A DNA stretch of 64,000 nucleotides from Nonlabens arenilitoris (GCF_002954765.1 NZ_MTPW01000001.1:2989501-3053500); one strand, 5' to 3'; positions 1 through 9,374 are shown, numbered from the stretch's first letter. Numbers and translations are program-made. The notes: generated by a model not told the origin, from the letters alone.

Positions 1-634
1 TTGTGTTAAACGTTAACGCTTTAAAGTGCTTATTTACTTCTTCTACAACTTGATTAGAAAGCCTTAAACGACTGTCATACATAGTAAGTAATAAACCTTC
101 AATATCTAACTGATCGTTGTGTATTTTTTGAATACTCTTTATTGTGTTTAATAGCTTCCCTAATCCTTCAAGTGCAAAATACTCACATTGTATAGGTATG
201 AGAACAGAATCACTTGCCGTTAATGCATTAAGAGTAAGAAGTCCTAGTGATGGCGCACAGTCAATTATAATATAATCATAAACTTCCTTAAGAGGCACTA
301 CAGCCTCGCGCATCATGTACTCACGTTCATCTTTATCTACCAGCTCAATCTCAATAGCGACTAGGTCTATATGAGCAGGTATTATATCTAGATTAGGTGA
401 CTCAGTCTTTATGACTAATTCTAGCGCTGGAACAGTATGTTCTAGTAATTGATAAGTACCATTTTCTACAGTTTCAACATCGATACCTAAACCCGATGTA
501 GCATTTGCTTGCGGATCTGCATCTATAAGAAGTACTTTTTTCTCTAGTACACCTAACGATGCCGCTAGATTTACCGCCGTAGTTGTTTTACCTACACCAC
601 CTTTTTGGTTAGCAATTGCTATTATTTTACCCAT
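1..634 (-). CDS. parA: ParA/Soj-family chromosome partitioning ATPase, C-terminus beyond window
   Basis: Reading the minus strand from the ATG at 634 gives 211 codons open to the window edge. The deviant Walker A box KGGVGKTT (residues 11-18), the Walker A' stretch LIDADPQ (36-42) and the Walker B region YIIIDCAPSLG (121-131) identify a ParA/MinD-superfamily ATPase of the Soj type, which binds DNA nonspecifically as an ATP dimer and moves ParB-parS complexes. About 40-50 C-terminal residues of a usual 255-aa protein are missing. A ParB gene would be expected just beyond the left edge. No TAnnTTTG box was found at its 5' side. The family call is secure; chromosomal rather than plasmid origin is inferred from the housekeeping neighbours. 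Confidence 0.93.
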   Translation of the reverse strand, partial: MGKIIAIANQKGGVGKTTTAVNLAASLGVLEKKVLLIDADPQANATSGLGIDVETVENGTYQLLEHTVPALELVIKTESPNLDIIPAHIDLVAIEIELVDKDEREYMMREAVVPLKEVYDYIIIDCAPSLGLLTLNALTASDSVLIPIQCEYFALEGLGKLLNTIKSIQKIHNDQLDIEGLLLTMYDSRLRLSNQVVEEVNKHFKALTFNT

Positions 635-880
635 TTAAAACGAATCAATTTAAGCTGCTAAGGTAAAAATTTACTGCTTAAAATATGTGCTTTGCACCAT
701 ACTTTATTAACGATATGCTTATAGCACATTTCATTAAGTTGATCATGAGAATAGTAGTGATCAAAAAATGTGATCCTGACCGCTATAATTACTTCAGTAA
801 TAAGAAATGTTGAACGTTTGTAGTATAAAATAATAATTGCGTCTTATTGATATATTAAATTATTCAACAAGTGGTTTTCT

Positions 881-888
881 TACCTTTG
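881..888 (+). promoter_or_regulatory. -7 promoter box TACCTTTG, start-proximal
   Basis: TACCTTTG fits the Bacteroidota -7 consensus TAnnTTTG and ends four bases before the GTG start of the glycosyltransferase, so transcription should begin at or next to the start codon. The preceding 246 bases, back to parA, hold nothing else recognisable. Confidence 0.6.
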
Positions 889-892
889 AGAC

Positions 893-2146
893 GTGAAAAA
901 GAAACTCTTAATCATAGGTCATACCTGGCCAGAACCTCAAAGCACAGCTGCCGGCACACGCATGTTGCAATTAATTGAGCTATTTAAAGATGCTGGTTTT
1001 ACAGTAACATTTGCCAGTGCAGCATCACGCAGTGATTACAGCTTTCAACTGGCCAGTGTTGAAGTTGAAGAAAAGGCTATTTTATTAAACGATCATAGTT
1101 TTAATGAGTGGGCTCAAAAGGAACAATTTAATGCCGTGATGTATGATCGTTTTATGATAGAAGAGCAGTTTGGGTGGCGCTTCCGCGAAAGCTGCCCTAA
1201 TAGCATCAATATTCTTGATACCGAAGATCTTCATTTTTTAAGAGCTGCACGAGAAGTGGCATTTAAGAACAATGAAGAAGTTAGTGCTAAGCATTTGCAT
1301 AGTACTCAAGCCATGCGTGAAATCGCAAGTATTTATCGATGTGATGTTACTTTAATCATTTCAGAATATGAGATAGAGTTGCTTCAAAGTCAATTTCAAA
1401 TACCGAGAGAGTTATTACATTATTTACCATTCTTAGTTGGTTCAGAAGCACTAAAAAAACTAAGATCAGGCAACTTGAAAAGCTTTCAAGAGCGCAGTCA
1501 TTTTTCTACTATTGGTAATTTTATTCATAAGCCTAATTATGATGCCGTTTTATATTTAAAAACAGAAATCTGGCCATTAATTAGAAAACAACTTCCTCAA
1601 GCGCAAATGCATGTTTACGGATCTTATGAAAGTCCTAAAGTTTCTCAATTACATAACGAGAAACAAGGTTTTCTTATAAAGGGTAGAGCAGTAGATGCAA
1701 ATGAAGTCATCGAAAATAGTAAGGTATTACTAGCTCCTATAAGATATGGCGCTGGTTTAAAGGGTAAACTGTTTACAGCTATGGAAACGGGAACTCCATT
1801 TGTGGGAACTTCTGTGGCTACCGAGGGAATCTTTTCAAAAGTAGAACCAAGAGAAAAAGTGAAATCAAATTCTTTTGATCATCCAGCAGATTTTGCCCAA
1901 CAAGCAGTGCAATTGTATATTAATGAGAATCTATGGAATCAACAACAAGAACTTGGTTTTCAATCACTCCACAGTAGGTTTGACCAGAAACTATTTTATG
2001 ATGATTTCATTTCTATAATTAATGATGTGATGATAAATCTAGAACATCATCGTTTACATAATTTTATGGGTCAATTACTGCAACAACAGGCTTTTAATAG
2101 TACCAAATACTTCAGTCAATGGATTGAGGAGAAGAATAGGAGATAA
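893..2146 (+). CDS. Glycosyltransferase, GT4-like (Glyco_trans_1_4)
   Basis: 417-aa GT-B type glycosyltransferase. The N-terminal half begins with the usual beta strand (LLIIGHTWPEP) of a Rossmann domain. The C-terminal half carries a nucleotide-sugar binding region with IRYGAGLKGKLFTAMETGTP, the flavobacterial version of the ...G.g.k..EAma.G.PvV motif of GT family 4. No signal peptide or membrane segment is visible, so it is probably cytoplasmic and acts in surface polysaccharide or glycan synthesis; donor and acceptor cannot be deduced. The start is GTG, four bases after a -7 box, and no upstream ATG fits the promoter. A degenerate copy of the dispersed palindrome (1178-1193) is translated as RFRES. 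It stands alone, facing away from parA. Confidence 0.85.
   Translation: MKKKLLIIGHTWPEPQSTAAGTRMLQLIELFKDAGFTVTFASAASRSDYSFQLASVEVEEKAILLNDHSFNEWAQKEQFNAVMYDRFMIEEQFGWRFRESCPNSINILDTEDLHFLRAAREVAFKNNEEVSAKHLHSTQAMREIASIYRCDVTLIISEYEIELLQSQFQIPRELLHYLPFLVGSEALKKLRSGNLKSFQERSHFSTIGNFIHKPNYDAVLYLKTEIWPLIRKQLPQAQMHVYGSYESPKVSQLHNEKQGFLIKGRAVDANEVIENSKVLLAPIRYGAGLKGKLFTAMETGTPFVGTSVATEGIFSKVEPREKVKSNSFDHPADFAQQAVQLYINENLWNQQQELGFQSLHSRFDQKLFYDDFISIINDVMINLEHHRLHNFMGQLLQQQAFNSTKYFSQWIEEKNRR
1178..1193. repeat. Degenerate copy of the dispersed 16-bp palindrome (in coding sequence)
   Basis: CGCTTCCGCGAAAGCT differs from CGCTTTCGCGAAAGCG at two positions. It lies inside the glycosyltransferase and encodes RFRES, the same peptide read from the intact copy at 16594, which supports common origin rather than chance. 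Confidence 0.5.
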
Positions 2147-2170
2147 TATAGTGTTATTGCAATAATCAAT

Positions 2171-2479
2171 TTACATCATCAAACAATCCACATAGTCAGT
2201 CAACATGTGGAATAAAAAACCAATTCCTAAAATACGAATTGGTTTTTTAAAGAATAACATCATCACATAAACCATTATCGCATAATAGGTATGTAATGGA
2301 TGAAAGTTTATACTGCAGCGATTAGCTTGAAAAATAGGAGAGGCGAGTAGGTGGTCTAAATCTACTAGCATCGTCAACAGAAATAGTACATACGCTGTTT
2401 TCCAACTCTTATTAAAGATTAATAAAGCAATCCCTAATGGTGCTACAAAATGTAAAAAGTAATGTATAAATGTTTGCAT
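2171..2479 (-). CDS. DUF6122-like integral membrane protein
   Basis: Small membrane protein of 102 aa with about three to four hydrophobic helices. It has polar motifs spaced as in the YdjM-like family of membrane-bound putative metal-dependent hydrolases: DLDHLL (about residues 40-45), a HPLHT motif (about 60-64) and HMLTDYVD near the C-terminus. Those His/Asp residues could bind a metal, but no reaction is established. It resembles the DUF6122 family common in flavobacteria (recognised from memory). Its ATG shares bases with the stop of the MarC gene, so the two are translationally coupled and it is the last gene of a three-gene operon. Confidence 0.7.
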   Translation of the reverse strand: MQTFIHYFLHFVAPLGIALLIFNKSWKTAYVLFLLTMLVDLDHLLASPIFQANRCSINFHPLHTYYAIMVYVMMLFFKKPIRILGIGFLFHMLTDYVDCLMM

Positions 2480-3084
2480 TACTTAAAATAGTCTGCAATA
2501 CCAGACAGTATGCTTTGTACTGCATAAGCAGCTAGTATTAATCCCATGACTTTACTGATTACGGTAATACCATAACTACCTATTGCTTTTTGAATATTAT
2601 TTGCAAGTAATAAAGTAACACATGTTATACCTATTACTAAAAGTACCAACAAAGTTGTAAACGCTTGTTGCTCTATAGAGTAAATATGATTATCAGTAAG
2701 TAGAACAACTGCTAGAATCGCACCTGGTGAGGCAATTGATGGAATGGCTACCGGGAAAATAGTGACATGTTTATAGTCTGAGATATTACTTTTTTCATCT
2801 TCAGGTTTTCCACCACCAAATATCATCGTAAGAGCAAACAGAAATAAGATAACGCCACCAGAGATTTGAAAAGCATCTAGCGTTATTTCCATTCCTTCTA
2901 GAATGATTTGACCTATAACAATGAAAAATAGCAATATTAAAAATGCTACAACAGACGCTCTTATGGCAACTTTACGTTTATGAAGTTTATCAAATTCTTT
3001 AGTAGCCTCTAGATATACAGGTACAGTACCTATAGGGTCTATTACTGCAAATAAGAAAAATATAGCGGTTAAAATTTCGGCCAT
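2479..3084 (-). CDS. MarC-family integral membrane protein
   Basis: 201 aa with six predicted membrane helices. The start MAEILTAIFFLFAVIDPIGTVP matches the MarC (UPF0056) family, whose N-terminal helix typically carries an NP/DP-x-G-P-x-P stretch, and an internal IASPGAI motif repeats that pattern in the second half. MarC proteins were once linked to multiple antibiotic resistance, but that role was withdrawn; the transported solute, if any, is unknown. It lies between a DUF3124 lipoprotein (one base gap) and the DUF6122-like protein (overlap), so all three are probably cotranscribed. Confidence 0.88.
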   Translation of the reverse strand: MAEILTAIFFLFAVIDPIGTVPVYLEATKEFDKLHKRKVAIRASVVAFLILLFFIVIGQIILEGMEITLDAFQISGGVILFLFALTMIFGGGKPEDEKSNISDYKHVTIFPVAIPSIASPGAILAVVLLTDNHIYSIEQQAFTTLLVLLVIGITCVTLLLANNIQKAIGSYGITVISKVMGLILAAYAVQSILSGIADYFK

Positions 3085-3085
3085 G

Positions 3086-3595
3086 TTATTTAATTCTTTT
3101 GGATTGAGTTGTAAAGGATAAACCTTGTTGTCCTAGAATAGAAGTCATAACAGCTTCAAAAATAGGTTCAGGAGAGTTGTGAGGCTTTCGCCATTCAAAT
3201 ATGAAATTAGAACCAGTACCACCAGATATGTCTTTTTCATCTATGATAATTTCAGTAGTTTCTAATGGAGCTAAATAAATAGGATAATCAAAATAGGTTC
3301 TTACAGATTTACCATGTGTATCATAATACTCTGCCTTCAATAAGTAAATAGTATCCATATCACTAGTATTTCTCAAACTAACCATTCCAGTCAGGTTTTG
3401 AGTTCGACTTTCTGATATACTATATATTTGAGAGTAAATAGATAGATATGATTTTCCGTATTCCAAAGAATCCTGTGATGCGATAGTAATGCTTCTTTTC
3501 TTCCAGTTTTCTGGATTAATGGAGCTCATTTCTACTTTCTCTTCACAACTATAAAGTAGAATCACAAATACAATGGCAAAATATCTCTTCATCAT
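3086..3595 (-). CDS. DUF3124-family lipoprotein
   Basis: 169 aa. The N-terminus MMKRYFAIVFVILLYSCEEK is a lipoprotein signal peptide with Cys at residue 17. The rest, with an immunoglobulin-like run of beta strands (YSQIYSIS, LRNTSDMDTIYLL, EYYDTHGKSVR, FEWRKP), matches DUF3124, a family of secreted proteins of unknown function. It is probably anchored in the outer or inner membrane facing the periplasm. It is first in the operon with MarC and the DUF6122-like gene. Either of the two adjacent Met codons may be used. No promoter box was recognised upstream. Confidence 0.78.
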   Translation of the reverse strand: MMKRYFAIVFVILLYSCEEKVEMSSINPENWKKRSITIASQDSLEYGKSYLSIYSQIYSISESRTQNLTGMVSLRNTSDMDTIYLLKAEYYDTHGKSVRTYFDYPIYLAPLETTEIIIDEKDISGGTGSNFIFEWRKPHNSPEPIFEAVMTSILGQQGLSFTTQSKRIK

Positions 3596-3730
3596 TTCAT
3601 TTACTGGTTGATACTAATATAACAATTTGTTTATCAGTGTTTATAATGGTTTCATTAATGTTGAACAAAGTACCCGTTTTTAATTGACAAATCTTTTAAG
3701 GAAAAGCTAAGAATATCATCATAAAATAAC

Positions 3731-3756
3731 AAAGGCCACTGTGTAATGTGGCCTTT
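3731..3756 (-). terminator. Hairpin terminator after fumC
   Basis: AAAGGCCAC and GTGGCCTTT pair around an eight-base loop, 22 bases beyond the fumC stop, followed on the minus strand by a T-rich tract. Confidence 0.8.
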
Positions 3757-3778
3757 TAAAATTTTAATAAATAGAATT

Positions 3779-5173
3779 CTATTGATGTCCGACCATATCT
3801 TCTGGTTTAACCCAAGCATCAAATTCTTCTGAAGTTACGTAGCCTAGTGCAAGAGCAGCTTCTTTTAAAGTAGAGCCTTCTTCATGAGCTTTATTAGCAA
3901 TTTCTGCAGCTTTGTAATATCCAATTTTAGTATTAAGAGCAGTGACAAGCATTAAAGAATTATCAAGTAAAGACTTTATTTTTAGATAGTTAGGTTCTAT
4001 ACCTACGGCGCAGTTCTCTTCAAAACTTCTACAAGAATCTCCTATCAATTGAGCACTTTCTAGAACTGCAGCAGCCATCACAGGTTTAAAAACATTGAGT
4101 TCAAAATGACCTTGCATTCCACCTACAGTAACCGTGGTGTCGTTACCCATTACACGAGCACACACCATAGTAATAGCCTCTGCTTGAGTAGGATTTACTT
4201 TTCCTGGCATGATAGAACTACCAGGTTCATTTGCTGGAATAATTAATTCACCTATTCCAGATCGTGGACCACTGGCCAGCATTCTTATATCATGTGCTAT
4301 TTTATTTAAAGAAACAGCGATTTGTTTTAATGCTCCATGAGTTTCTACCAGTGCATCATGTGCAGCAAGCGCCTCAAACTTATTACCAGCAGTTACAAAT
4401 GGTAAACCTGTAAATTGAGCAATATATTCTGCAACCTTAACATCATAACCAGCAGGTGTATTCAATCCAGTACCTACTGCCGTACCACCTAACGCCAGCT
4501 CGCTTAAGTGTGCAAGTGTATTTTTTAAAGCTTTAAGTCCGTGATCTAATTGAGAAACATAACCAGAAAACTCTTGACCTATTGTAAGAGGAGTAGCATC
4601 CATTAAATGGGTGCGACCTATTTTTACCACATCTTTGAAAGCCTCAGCTTTTGCTTGAAGAGTATTTCTTAATTGTTCTACACCAGGTATGGTGTTTTCT
4701 ACAATTTTTTGATAGCAAGCAATGTGCATTCCTGTAGGGAAGGTATCATTTGATGACTGAGATTTATTGACATCATCATTAGGTTGTATTGTTTTTTCAC
4801 CTTCACCTATAGTTTTACCAGCTAGTTGATGAGCACGGTTTGCAATCACCTCGTTCACATTCATATTAGACTGTGTACCAGAACCTGTTTGCCATATAAC
4901 CAATGGGAATTGATCATCATGTTTTCCATCTAGAATTTCATCACAAACTTGTGCAATAAGATCTCTTTTTTCTTCTGCGAGAACACCTAGTTCACAATTA
5001 GTGTAAGCAGCTGCTTTCTTTAAATAAGCAAAACCATAAACGATTTCTAGAGGCATGCTTCCTGCGGCGCCTATTTTAAAATTATTACGCGAGCGTTGTG
5101 TTTGTGCACCCCATAATTTATCTGCTGGAACTTCAACTTGTCCCATAGTATCTTTTTCTATACGATATGCCAT
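3779..5173 (-). CDS. fumC: Fumarate hydratase, class II
   Basis: 464 aa, the normal length for class II fumarase, the iron-independent tetrameric enzyme that interconverts fumarate and malate in the TCA cycle. The superfamily signature [15 protein letters not shown], containing the flexible catalytic Ser loop, lies around residue 320. The conserved [13 protein letters not shown] stretch near residue 97-109 and the [10 protein letters not shown] region near residue 187 (with the catalytic His) are also present. It is transcribed alone, from a TATATTTG box at 5190-5197, and closed by a hairpin at 3731-3756. The start ATG at 5173 fits the promoter. No anomalies were seen. Confidence 0.98.
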   Translation of the reverse strand: MAYRIEKDTMGQVEVPADKLWGAQTQRSRNNFKIGAAGSMPLEIVYGFAYLKKAAAYTNCELGVLAEEKRDLIAQVCDEILDGKHDDQFPLVIWQTGSGTQSNMNVNEVIANRAHQLAGKTIGEGEKTIQPNDDVNKSQSSNDTFPTGMHIACYQKIVENTIPGVEQLRNTLQAKAEAFKDVVKIGRTHLMDATPLTIGQEFSGYVSQLDHGLKALKNTLAHLSELALGGTAVGTGLNTPAGYDVKVAEYIAQFTGLPFVTAGNKFEALAAHDALVETHGALKQIAVSLNKIAHDIRMLASGPRSGIGELIIPANEPGSSIMPGKVNPTQAEAITMVCARVMGNDTTVTVGGMQGHFELNVFKPVMAAAVLESAQLIGDSCRSFEENCAVGIEPNYLKIKSLLDNSLMLVTALNTKIGYYKAAEIANKAHEEGSTLKEAALALGYVTSEEFDAWVKPEDMVGHQ

Positions 5174-5189
5174 GATTTCAGATTTTCGG

Positions 5190-5197
5190 CAAATATA
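5190..5197 (-). promoter_or_regulatory. -7 promoter box TATATTTG for fumC
   Basis: The minus strand reads TATATTTG, an exact TAnnTTTG match, 16 bases before the fumC ATG. Confidence 0.7.
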
Positions 5198-5255
5198 ACT
5201 TCTGCTCTTCTTTTAACCATTGACTTTTAGAAGGCTTTAAGTGACTTTTTTTCAA

Positions 5256-5271
5256 CGCTTTCGCGAAAGCG
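5256..5271. repeat. Dispersed palindrome CGCTTTCGCGAAAGCG, perfect copy
   Basis: Perfect 16-bp palindrome, extended to 18 bp by a flanking A/T pair, in the gap between divergently transcribed fumC and a small membrane protein gene. Confidence 0.9.
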
Positions 5272-5348
5272 TGGTAACATCAACACTTTACTAACAATTA
5301 TGTGTTAATAAATCCTTGATATGGTTTCTTTTTTTTGCGGAAAGCTTT

Positions 5349-5356
5349 TATCTTTG
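5349..5356 (+). promoter_or_regulatory. -7 promoter box TATCTTTG
   Basis: Exact TAnnTTTG match that falls inside the longest possible reading frame of the following gene, so it moves that gene's start downstream to the ATG at 5368. Confidence 0.7.
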
Positions 5357-5367
5357 CAGCAAATACA

Positions 5368-5556
5368 ATGACAATGTTCGAATTTGATCAATACTTAGGA
5401 TTTTTAGCATTTTTAGCAATATTGACCATCGGTTTCTGGTTAATGATTTTCTTAACGGCATTTGTAATTCCATATTGGATCACAGGATCTTTAATGGAAA
5501 AAATGAAAATGAAAAGAGAAGCAAAGAAAAACGCTCAAGAGGCAGGTAACGCATAA
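5368..5556 (+). CDS. Small membrane protein of unknown function
   Basis: 62 aa from the ATG at 5368; a start two codons later is also possible. An upstream ATG at 5335 is in frame but precedes the promoter box at 5349-5356 and is rejected. One long hydrophobic stretch (FLAFLAILTIGFWLMIFLTAFVIPYW) gives one or two membrane helices, followed by a Lys/Met-rich basic tail (KMKMKREAKKNAQE) that should remain in the cytoplasm. No family is recognised. The strong promoter and perfect terminator argue that it is a real, separately expressed gene. Confidence 0.7.
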   Translation: MTMFEFDQYLGFLAFLAILTIGFWLMIFLTAFVIPYWITGSLMEKMKMKREAKKNAQEAGNA

Positions 5557-5576
5557 TTACCTGATTATGATATAGT

Positions 5577-5611
5577 AAAAACCGTTCAGATTTATACTGA
5601 ACGGTTTTTTT
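5577..5611 (+). terminator. Intrinsic terminator
   Basis: AAAACCGTTCAG pairs with CTGAACGGTTTT around a seven-base loop and ends in seven T residues, just after the small membrane protein gene. Confidence 0.92.
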
Positions 5612-5683
5612 GTGCCTTAAAATTGATCTATGTTATAGATACATTGCTAGATTTGATAAGCTCAATAATTTATTATTTTAAAA

Positions 5684-5711
5684 AAAAGTGTTGCCTTATG
5701 GCAACACTTTT
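5684..5711 (-). terminator. Hairpin terminator of the M16 protease gene
   Basis: AAAAGTGTTGCC and GGCAACACTTTT form a perfect 12-bp stem with a TTAT loop; on the minus strand it is followed by T residues. Confidence 0.88.
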
Positions 5712-5742
5712 AATAACAGCTCTAAGATGAGTTATATATAGT

Positions 5743-8634
5743 CTAGTCTTCTGGTAGAAGCACTGCTAGTAGATAATTCTCGTCAATATACTTCTTAGCT
5801 GCGGCTTGAACATCAGCCTTGGTTAATTTTGCAACACTAGTTTCAAAGTCTAAAATTTTATGAGCATCTCTTTGTTCATAATCAGCTCTGTATAAGGTAT
5901 TTAACCAGTATCTGTTGCTTTCTAGATTCTCTTTATGTTCTAATAGATATGCCTCTTTAACCTTATTCATGTCTTTATCAGTTGGGCCATTTTTCTTAAT
6001 CAATTCTAATTCATTAAGGGCAGCGGTCACTAGTTTGTCTACATTATCTGGTCCGCATGGGAAGGAAATACTAAAATTATAACGTGGATAGGTAATTTTA
6101 CTTAAAGAGCCTCTAGCGCCACCACCATAAATACCACCTTCTTGTTCACGTAAAGTTTCGATGATTTTTATAGTTGCGATTTCACCTAGAGCATCTAGAG
6201 CCATATCCTCTTTTGAACTATATGTAGATGTTTCACCAGTCCATACTATTTGAACAGTACTTTTTTCTTCAAGACCTTTTTTAACAATTTTCTTACGAGG
6301 TTTTGTAGTGTCTTCTCTCCATTCATTTAATTTATACATTTCTTTTTTACCGGTAGACGGTAAACTAGCGATGTATTTTTTTGCAAGTTCTTGTATTTGA
6401 GCATCATTTACATTACCTACTAAGTAGAAATTAAAATCACCTGCATCAGAAAAACGTTGTGTAAACAATTCATAAGCTTTATCATAATCTGCTGCGTCCA
6501 TCATTTCTGGAGTAGGGAAGCCGGTATATCTAGGACTAGAACCAAATCTAAACTTGTTTACTTCATTACTGAAATAGCTTTCAGGTCTTGATAGGTAGCT
6601 GCCTAAAAATGATTTTTGTTTATCTATAAATGATTGGTAAGCTTCATTATCTTTATTAATATCAGTAAAGTAAAGATGAATCAATTGGAACATAGTTTCT
6701 AGATCGTCTGGTGTCGAACTACCGTTAAAATTCTCACTGATCGATCCTACACGTGGACTTACTCTTACTAATTTACCAGTCATATATTTACTCATATCTG
6801 TCTGACTCATTCCTGCCACGCCGCCTTCAGTAACGCCTCCTAAAGCTTGACTTACTGCTTTGTAATCTTCATCTGAAAATAAGCTTGTACCACCATATGA
6901 AAAAGCACTCATAAGTACTTCATCGTTTTTAAAATCTGTTTTTTTAGTGGTGATCTTTGCACCGTTACTTAATGTATAAGTGGTGGTTCCTAATTGATCA
7001 TTTTTGTCAGTTTTTGTAATAGCTCCAGGTGTCGGTAAATCTTCAATTAGGTTTTCTCTTACCTCTGTGTCTTGATAAGCTTCTACTTTTGAGTTTGCTA
7101 CCTCTTCAATTATTTTAAGGATTTGTTTTTCAGAAGGTTTCTCTTCAGTTTCAGGTCCAGTAAGTACTATGGTACGATTATCTTCATGAATATATTCATT
7201 TATTTTAGCATTGATTTCTTCTAGTGTTATTGTAGGTATCAATTTCATGGCTAATTCATAACTATATTCAATACTAGGTACCATATCACCTTCTAAAAAC
7301 ATATTGACATAAGAACCTATGATACGATTACTTTCTCTCTTATCTCGGTCTTTATAAAAACTTTCGTATTGTGATTCAAACGAGGTTTTTGCTCTATCAA
7401 ATTCACCATCTTGGAAACCGTATAATTTAACTCTTTGATTTTCTTCTAGTAATGTTCTTAGCGCTTTTAATTGACCATCAGGAGCAGTACCAGCAAAAGA
7501 AGAATAAGCATTTTTACCTCTTATGCCTGTACCGCCATAACTAGATGATCCAAAGATAAATGGTGGATTAGGCTTTGTCGTTAATTCTCTTAATCGAGTG
7601 TTCATCATTTGAGAAAATAAACCGTGAACTAATTGCTCTCTAACATCACCTACAGTAGTTGCAGGTTTTGCTTTTTCAGAATCTTTGTATTGAATTCTTA
7701 CTTGGGCAAAACTAGCCTCAGGATCTTGTGCTACAGCTATAAGAGTTTCTTGATGATTAGGTAATCCAAACTCTTCACGTTTTCTAGGGTTTGTTGCTGC
7801 AGGAATATCGCCAAAATGTTCTTTAATTTTAGCCTCAAGTGTTGCAACGTCTAAATCACCAACAGCTATTACAGCCATTAAGTCTGGTCTGTACCAATCT
7901 TTTTGGAAACGTCTAATAGCGTCAGGATCAAAATTTGCAATGATTTCATCTTTTCCTATAGGTAAACGTTCTGCATATTTTGAATTTGCAAAAATTACCG
8001 GAAATGTCACTTTATTCATTCTGTCATTTGCACCTTTACCAGTACGGGACTCTTCAAGAATGACACCACGTTCATCATTAATAGCATCAGTTTCTAATAA
8101 TGCACCACCAGCCCAATCAGAGAGAATTGTAAAGCCATTGTCTAATTTTTCTGGATCATCACTAGGGATAGGTAAGATGTAAACGGTTTCATCAAAACTG
8201 GTGTATGCATTTAAATCTGCACCAAATTTCACACCTATTCCTTGAAGATAATCTACTAGCTCATTTTTCTGGAAGTTAGTTGTTCCATTAAAATTCATAT
8301 GCTCCATCATATGAGCAAGACCTTGTTGATCATCATCTTCAAGAATAGATCCTGCATTTATAGCTAATCTTAGTTCTACTTTATCATCAGGTTTGCCATT
8401 ATTTTGAATATAATAAGTAAGTCCATTAGATAATTTTCCTGTTTTTACTGTTGGGTCTAACGGTATTTTTGCTTCTAGATCTATACCGTTAACTACTTTT
8501 TTACTTGAAGTGTTAGTGGTTGTAGGTGTGGTTGTAGTTGTAGTTGTTTTTTGTGTAGTAGTCGATTTAGGACCTCCACAGGCAACAACTAGTAAGCCTG
8601 CTATACCTAGCAGGCTTAAATAATGTTTTTTCAT
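5743..8634 (-). CDS. M16-family zinc protease, lipoprotein (PqqL/pitrilysin-like)
   Basis: 963 aa, large enough for the four-domain (two active-like, two inactive) M16 architecture. The signal peptide ends in LVVAC with Cys19 as lipobox Cys, followed by a Thr-rich linker (about residues 24-42). The inverted zinc motif HMMEH is at residues 108-112, and the third ligand Glu should be in the ERGVILEE stretch near 188-195. The second half repeats the fold without the HxxEH motif. It is probably anchored to the outer membrane and degrades peptides in the periplasm or at the surface; substrates are unknown. It is monocistronic, with its own hairpin at 5684-5711. No promoter box was recognised upstream. 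Confidence 0.93.
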   Translation of the reverse strand: MKKHYLSLLGIAGLLVVACGGPKSTTTQKTTTTTTTPTTTNTSSKKVVNGIDLEAKIPLDPTVKTGKLSNGLTYYIQNNGKPDDKVELRLAINAGSILEDDDQQGLAHMMEHMNFNGTTNFQKNELVDYLQGIGVKFGADLNAYTSFDETVYILPIPSDDPEKLDNGFTILSDWAGGALLETDAINDERGVILEESRTGKGANDRMNKVTFPVIFANSKYAERLPIGKDEIIANFDPDAIRRFQKDWYRPDLMAVIAVGDLDVATLEAKIKEHFGDIPAATNPRKREEFGLPNHQETLIAVAQDPEASFAQVRIQYKDSEKAKPATTVGDVREQLVHGLFSQMMNTRLRELTTKPNPPFIFGSSSYGGTGIRGKNAYSSFAGTAPDGQLKALRTLLEENQRVKLYGFQDGEFDRAKTSFESQYESFYKDRDKRESNRIIGSYVNMFLEGDMVPSIEYSYELAMKLIPTITLEEINAKINEYIHEDNRTIVLTGPETEEKPSEKQILKIIEEVANSKVEAYQDTEVRENLIEDLPTPGAITKTDKNDQLGTTTYTLSNGAKITTKKTDFKNDEVLMSAFSYGGTSLFSDEDYKAVSQALGGVTEGGVAGMSQTDMSKYMTGKLVRVSPRVGSISENFNGSSTPDDLETMFQLIHLYFTDINKDNEAYQSFIDKQKSFLGSYLSRPESYFSNEVNKFRFGSSPRYTGFPTPEMMDAADYDKAYELFTQRFSDAGDFNFYLVGNVNDAQIQELAKKYIASLPSTGKKEMYKLNEWREDTTKPRKKIVKKGLEEKSTVQIVWTGETSTYSSKEDMALDALGEIATIKIIETLREQEGGIYGGGARGSLSKITYPRYNFSISFPCGPDNVDKLVTAALNELELIKKNGPTDKDMNKVKEAYLLEHKENLESNRYWLNTLYRADYEQRDAHKILDFETSVAKLTKADVQAAAKKYIDENYLLAVLLPED

Positions 8635-8755
8635 AATGATTGTTTTAGTAGGTTGATGGTTTGGTTATAATTTGTAACAGCTTTAATTTAAGCACTTAAG
8701 ATAAACAACGTATATTTTGTAGGAATAGTATTTAATAAATTATTCACATAAAAAA

Positions 8756-8781
8756 AACGCTTCTAAATGAATAGAAGCGTT
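8756..8781 (-). terminator. Hairpin terminator of the SUI1 operon
   Basis: AACGCTTCT pairs with AGAAGCGTT around an eight-base loop, and the minus strand continues into a run of T. Confidence 0.85.
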
Positions 8782-8805
8782 CATAAAAGCTATTAATGTA
8801 CTGGT

Positions 8806-9129
8806 CTATCCACCAACACGTTTTACTTTAAAACCTTTTTCTTTTAAAAAATCCATGATACGATCACGATAATCACCCTGAATAATTATTTCATCATTTT
8901 TAAAACTACCACCTACACCTAGCATTGTTTTTATCTCTTTAGCAAGAATTTTAAAATCTGCAGTAGCACCAGTATAACCAGCAATTACAGTATTTACTTT
9001 TCCCTTACGCTTTTCAAACTTGCATTGTAAAGGTTCATCCTGTAGCCAAACATTGCTTTTCTCAGGTTTTTCCTCTTCTTTAAAGTCGTGTTCTGGGAAT
9101 AAATTTTTTAATTGATCGCTTAAGTCCAA
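8806..9129 (-). CDS. SUI1/eIF1-like translation factor (YciH family)
   Basis: 107 aa. The C-terminal three-quarters is a SUI1 domain: basic strand KFEKRKGKVNTVIAGY (about 39-54), LAKEIKTMLGVGGSFKND (about 63-80) and IIQGDYRDRI (about 82-91), with the conserved GVGGS loop. Bacterial YciH proteins resemble eukaryotic eIF1 and can help discriminate start codons and initiator complexes in vitro; their cellular role is minor or stress-related. That is interesting next to the many apparently leaderless genes in this window, but a connection is inference only. It is four bases downstream of a small membrane protein gene, last in an operon headed by a 2OG oxygenase. Confidence 0.92.
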   Translation of the reverse strand: MDLSDQLKNLFPEHDFKEEEKPEKSNVWLQDEPLQCKFEKRKGKVNTVIAGYTGATADFKILAKEIKTMLGVGGSFKNDEIIIQGDYRDRIMDFLKEKGFKVKRVGG

Positions 9130-9133
9130 AATT

Positions 9134-9355
9134 TTATTTTTTATCTAATGATTTAAACAATTTACTTCTTTGTATGAAAAACATCACTAATGCACCAACA
9201 AGTGTTCCTATTAAAAGCAAAATGCATTTTTTAAAAGAAAACAATTGTACTAATGTAAGTGAATCATCTTCAAATACGTAATTAGAAACTAGTTGGGTTG
9301 CAATAAGAATAAATCCAATGAAAATAAAGTTTCCTAAAAACGTTTTAAACATCAA
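9134..9355 (-). CDS. Small two-helix membrane protein, unknown function
   Basis: 73 aa with two clear membrane helices (about residues 8-26 and 44-62) and a basic C-terminal tail (QRSKLFKSLDKK). No family is recognised. It sits 19 bases after the 2OG oxygenase and four bases before the SUI1 gene, so it is the middle gene of a three-gene operon. Operon position and codon structure support a real gene; function is open. Confidence 0.65.
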   Translation of the reverse strand: MMFKTFLGNFIFIGFILIATQLVSNYVFEDDSLTLVQLFSFKKCILLLIGTLVGALVMFFIQRSKLFKSLDKK

Positions 9356-9374
9356 TATTCGACTTAAAAGTTAA

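Noticed and set aside
746..820. Short plus-strand frame (about 22 codons) upstream of the glycosyltransferase
   Set aside because: Too short, no promoter or conserved feature seen.
5256..5271. The 16-bp palindrome as a rho-independent terminator
   Set aside because: No T tract follows, copies occur inside genes, and separate hairpin terminators exist near several of them.
7940..8182. 80-codon plus-strand frame inside the M16 protease gene
   Set aside because: Antisense shadow of a well-supported gene, with no promoter or recognisable domain.
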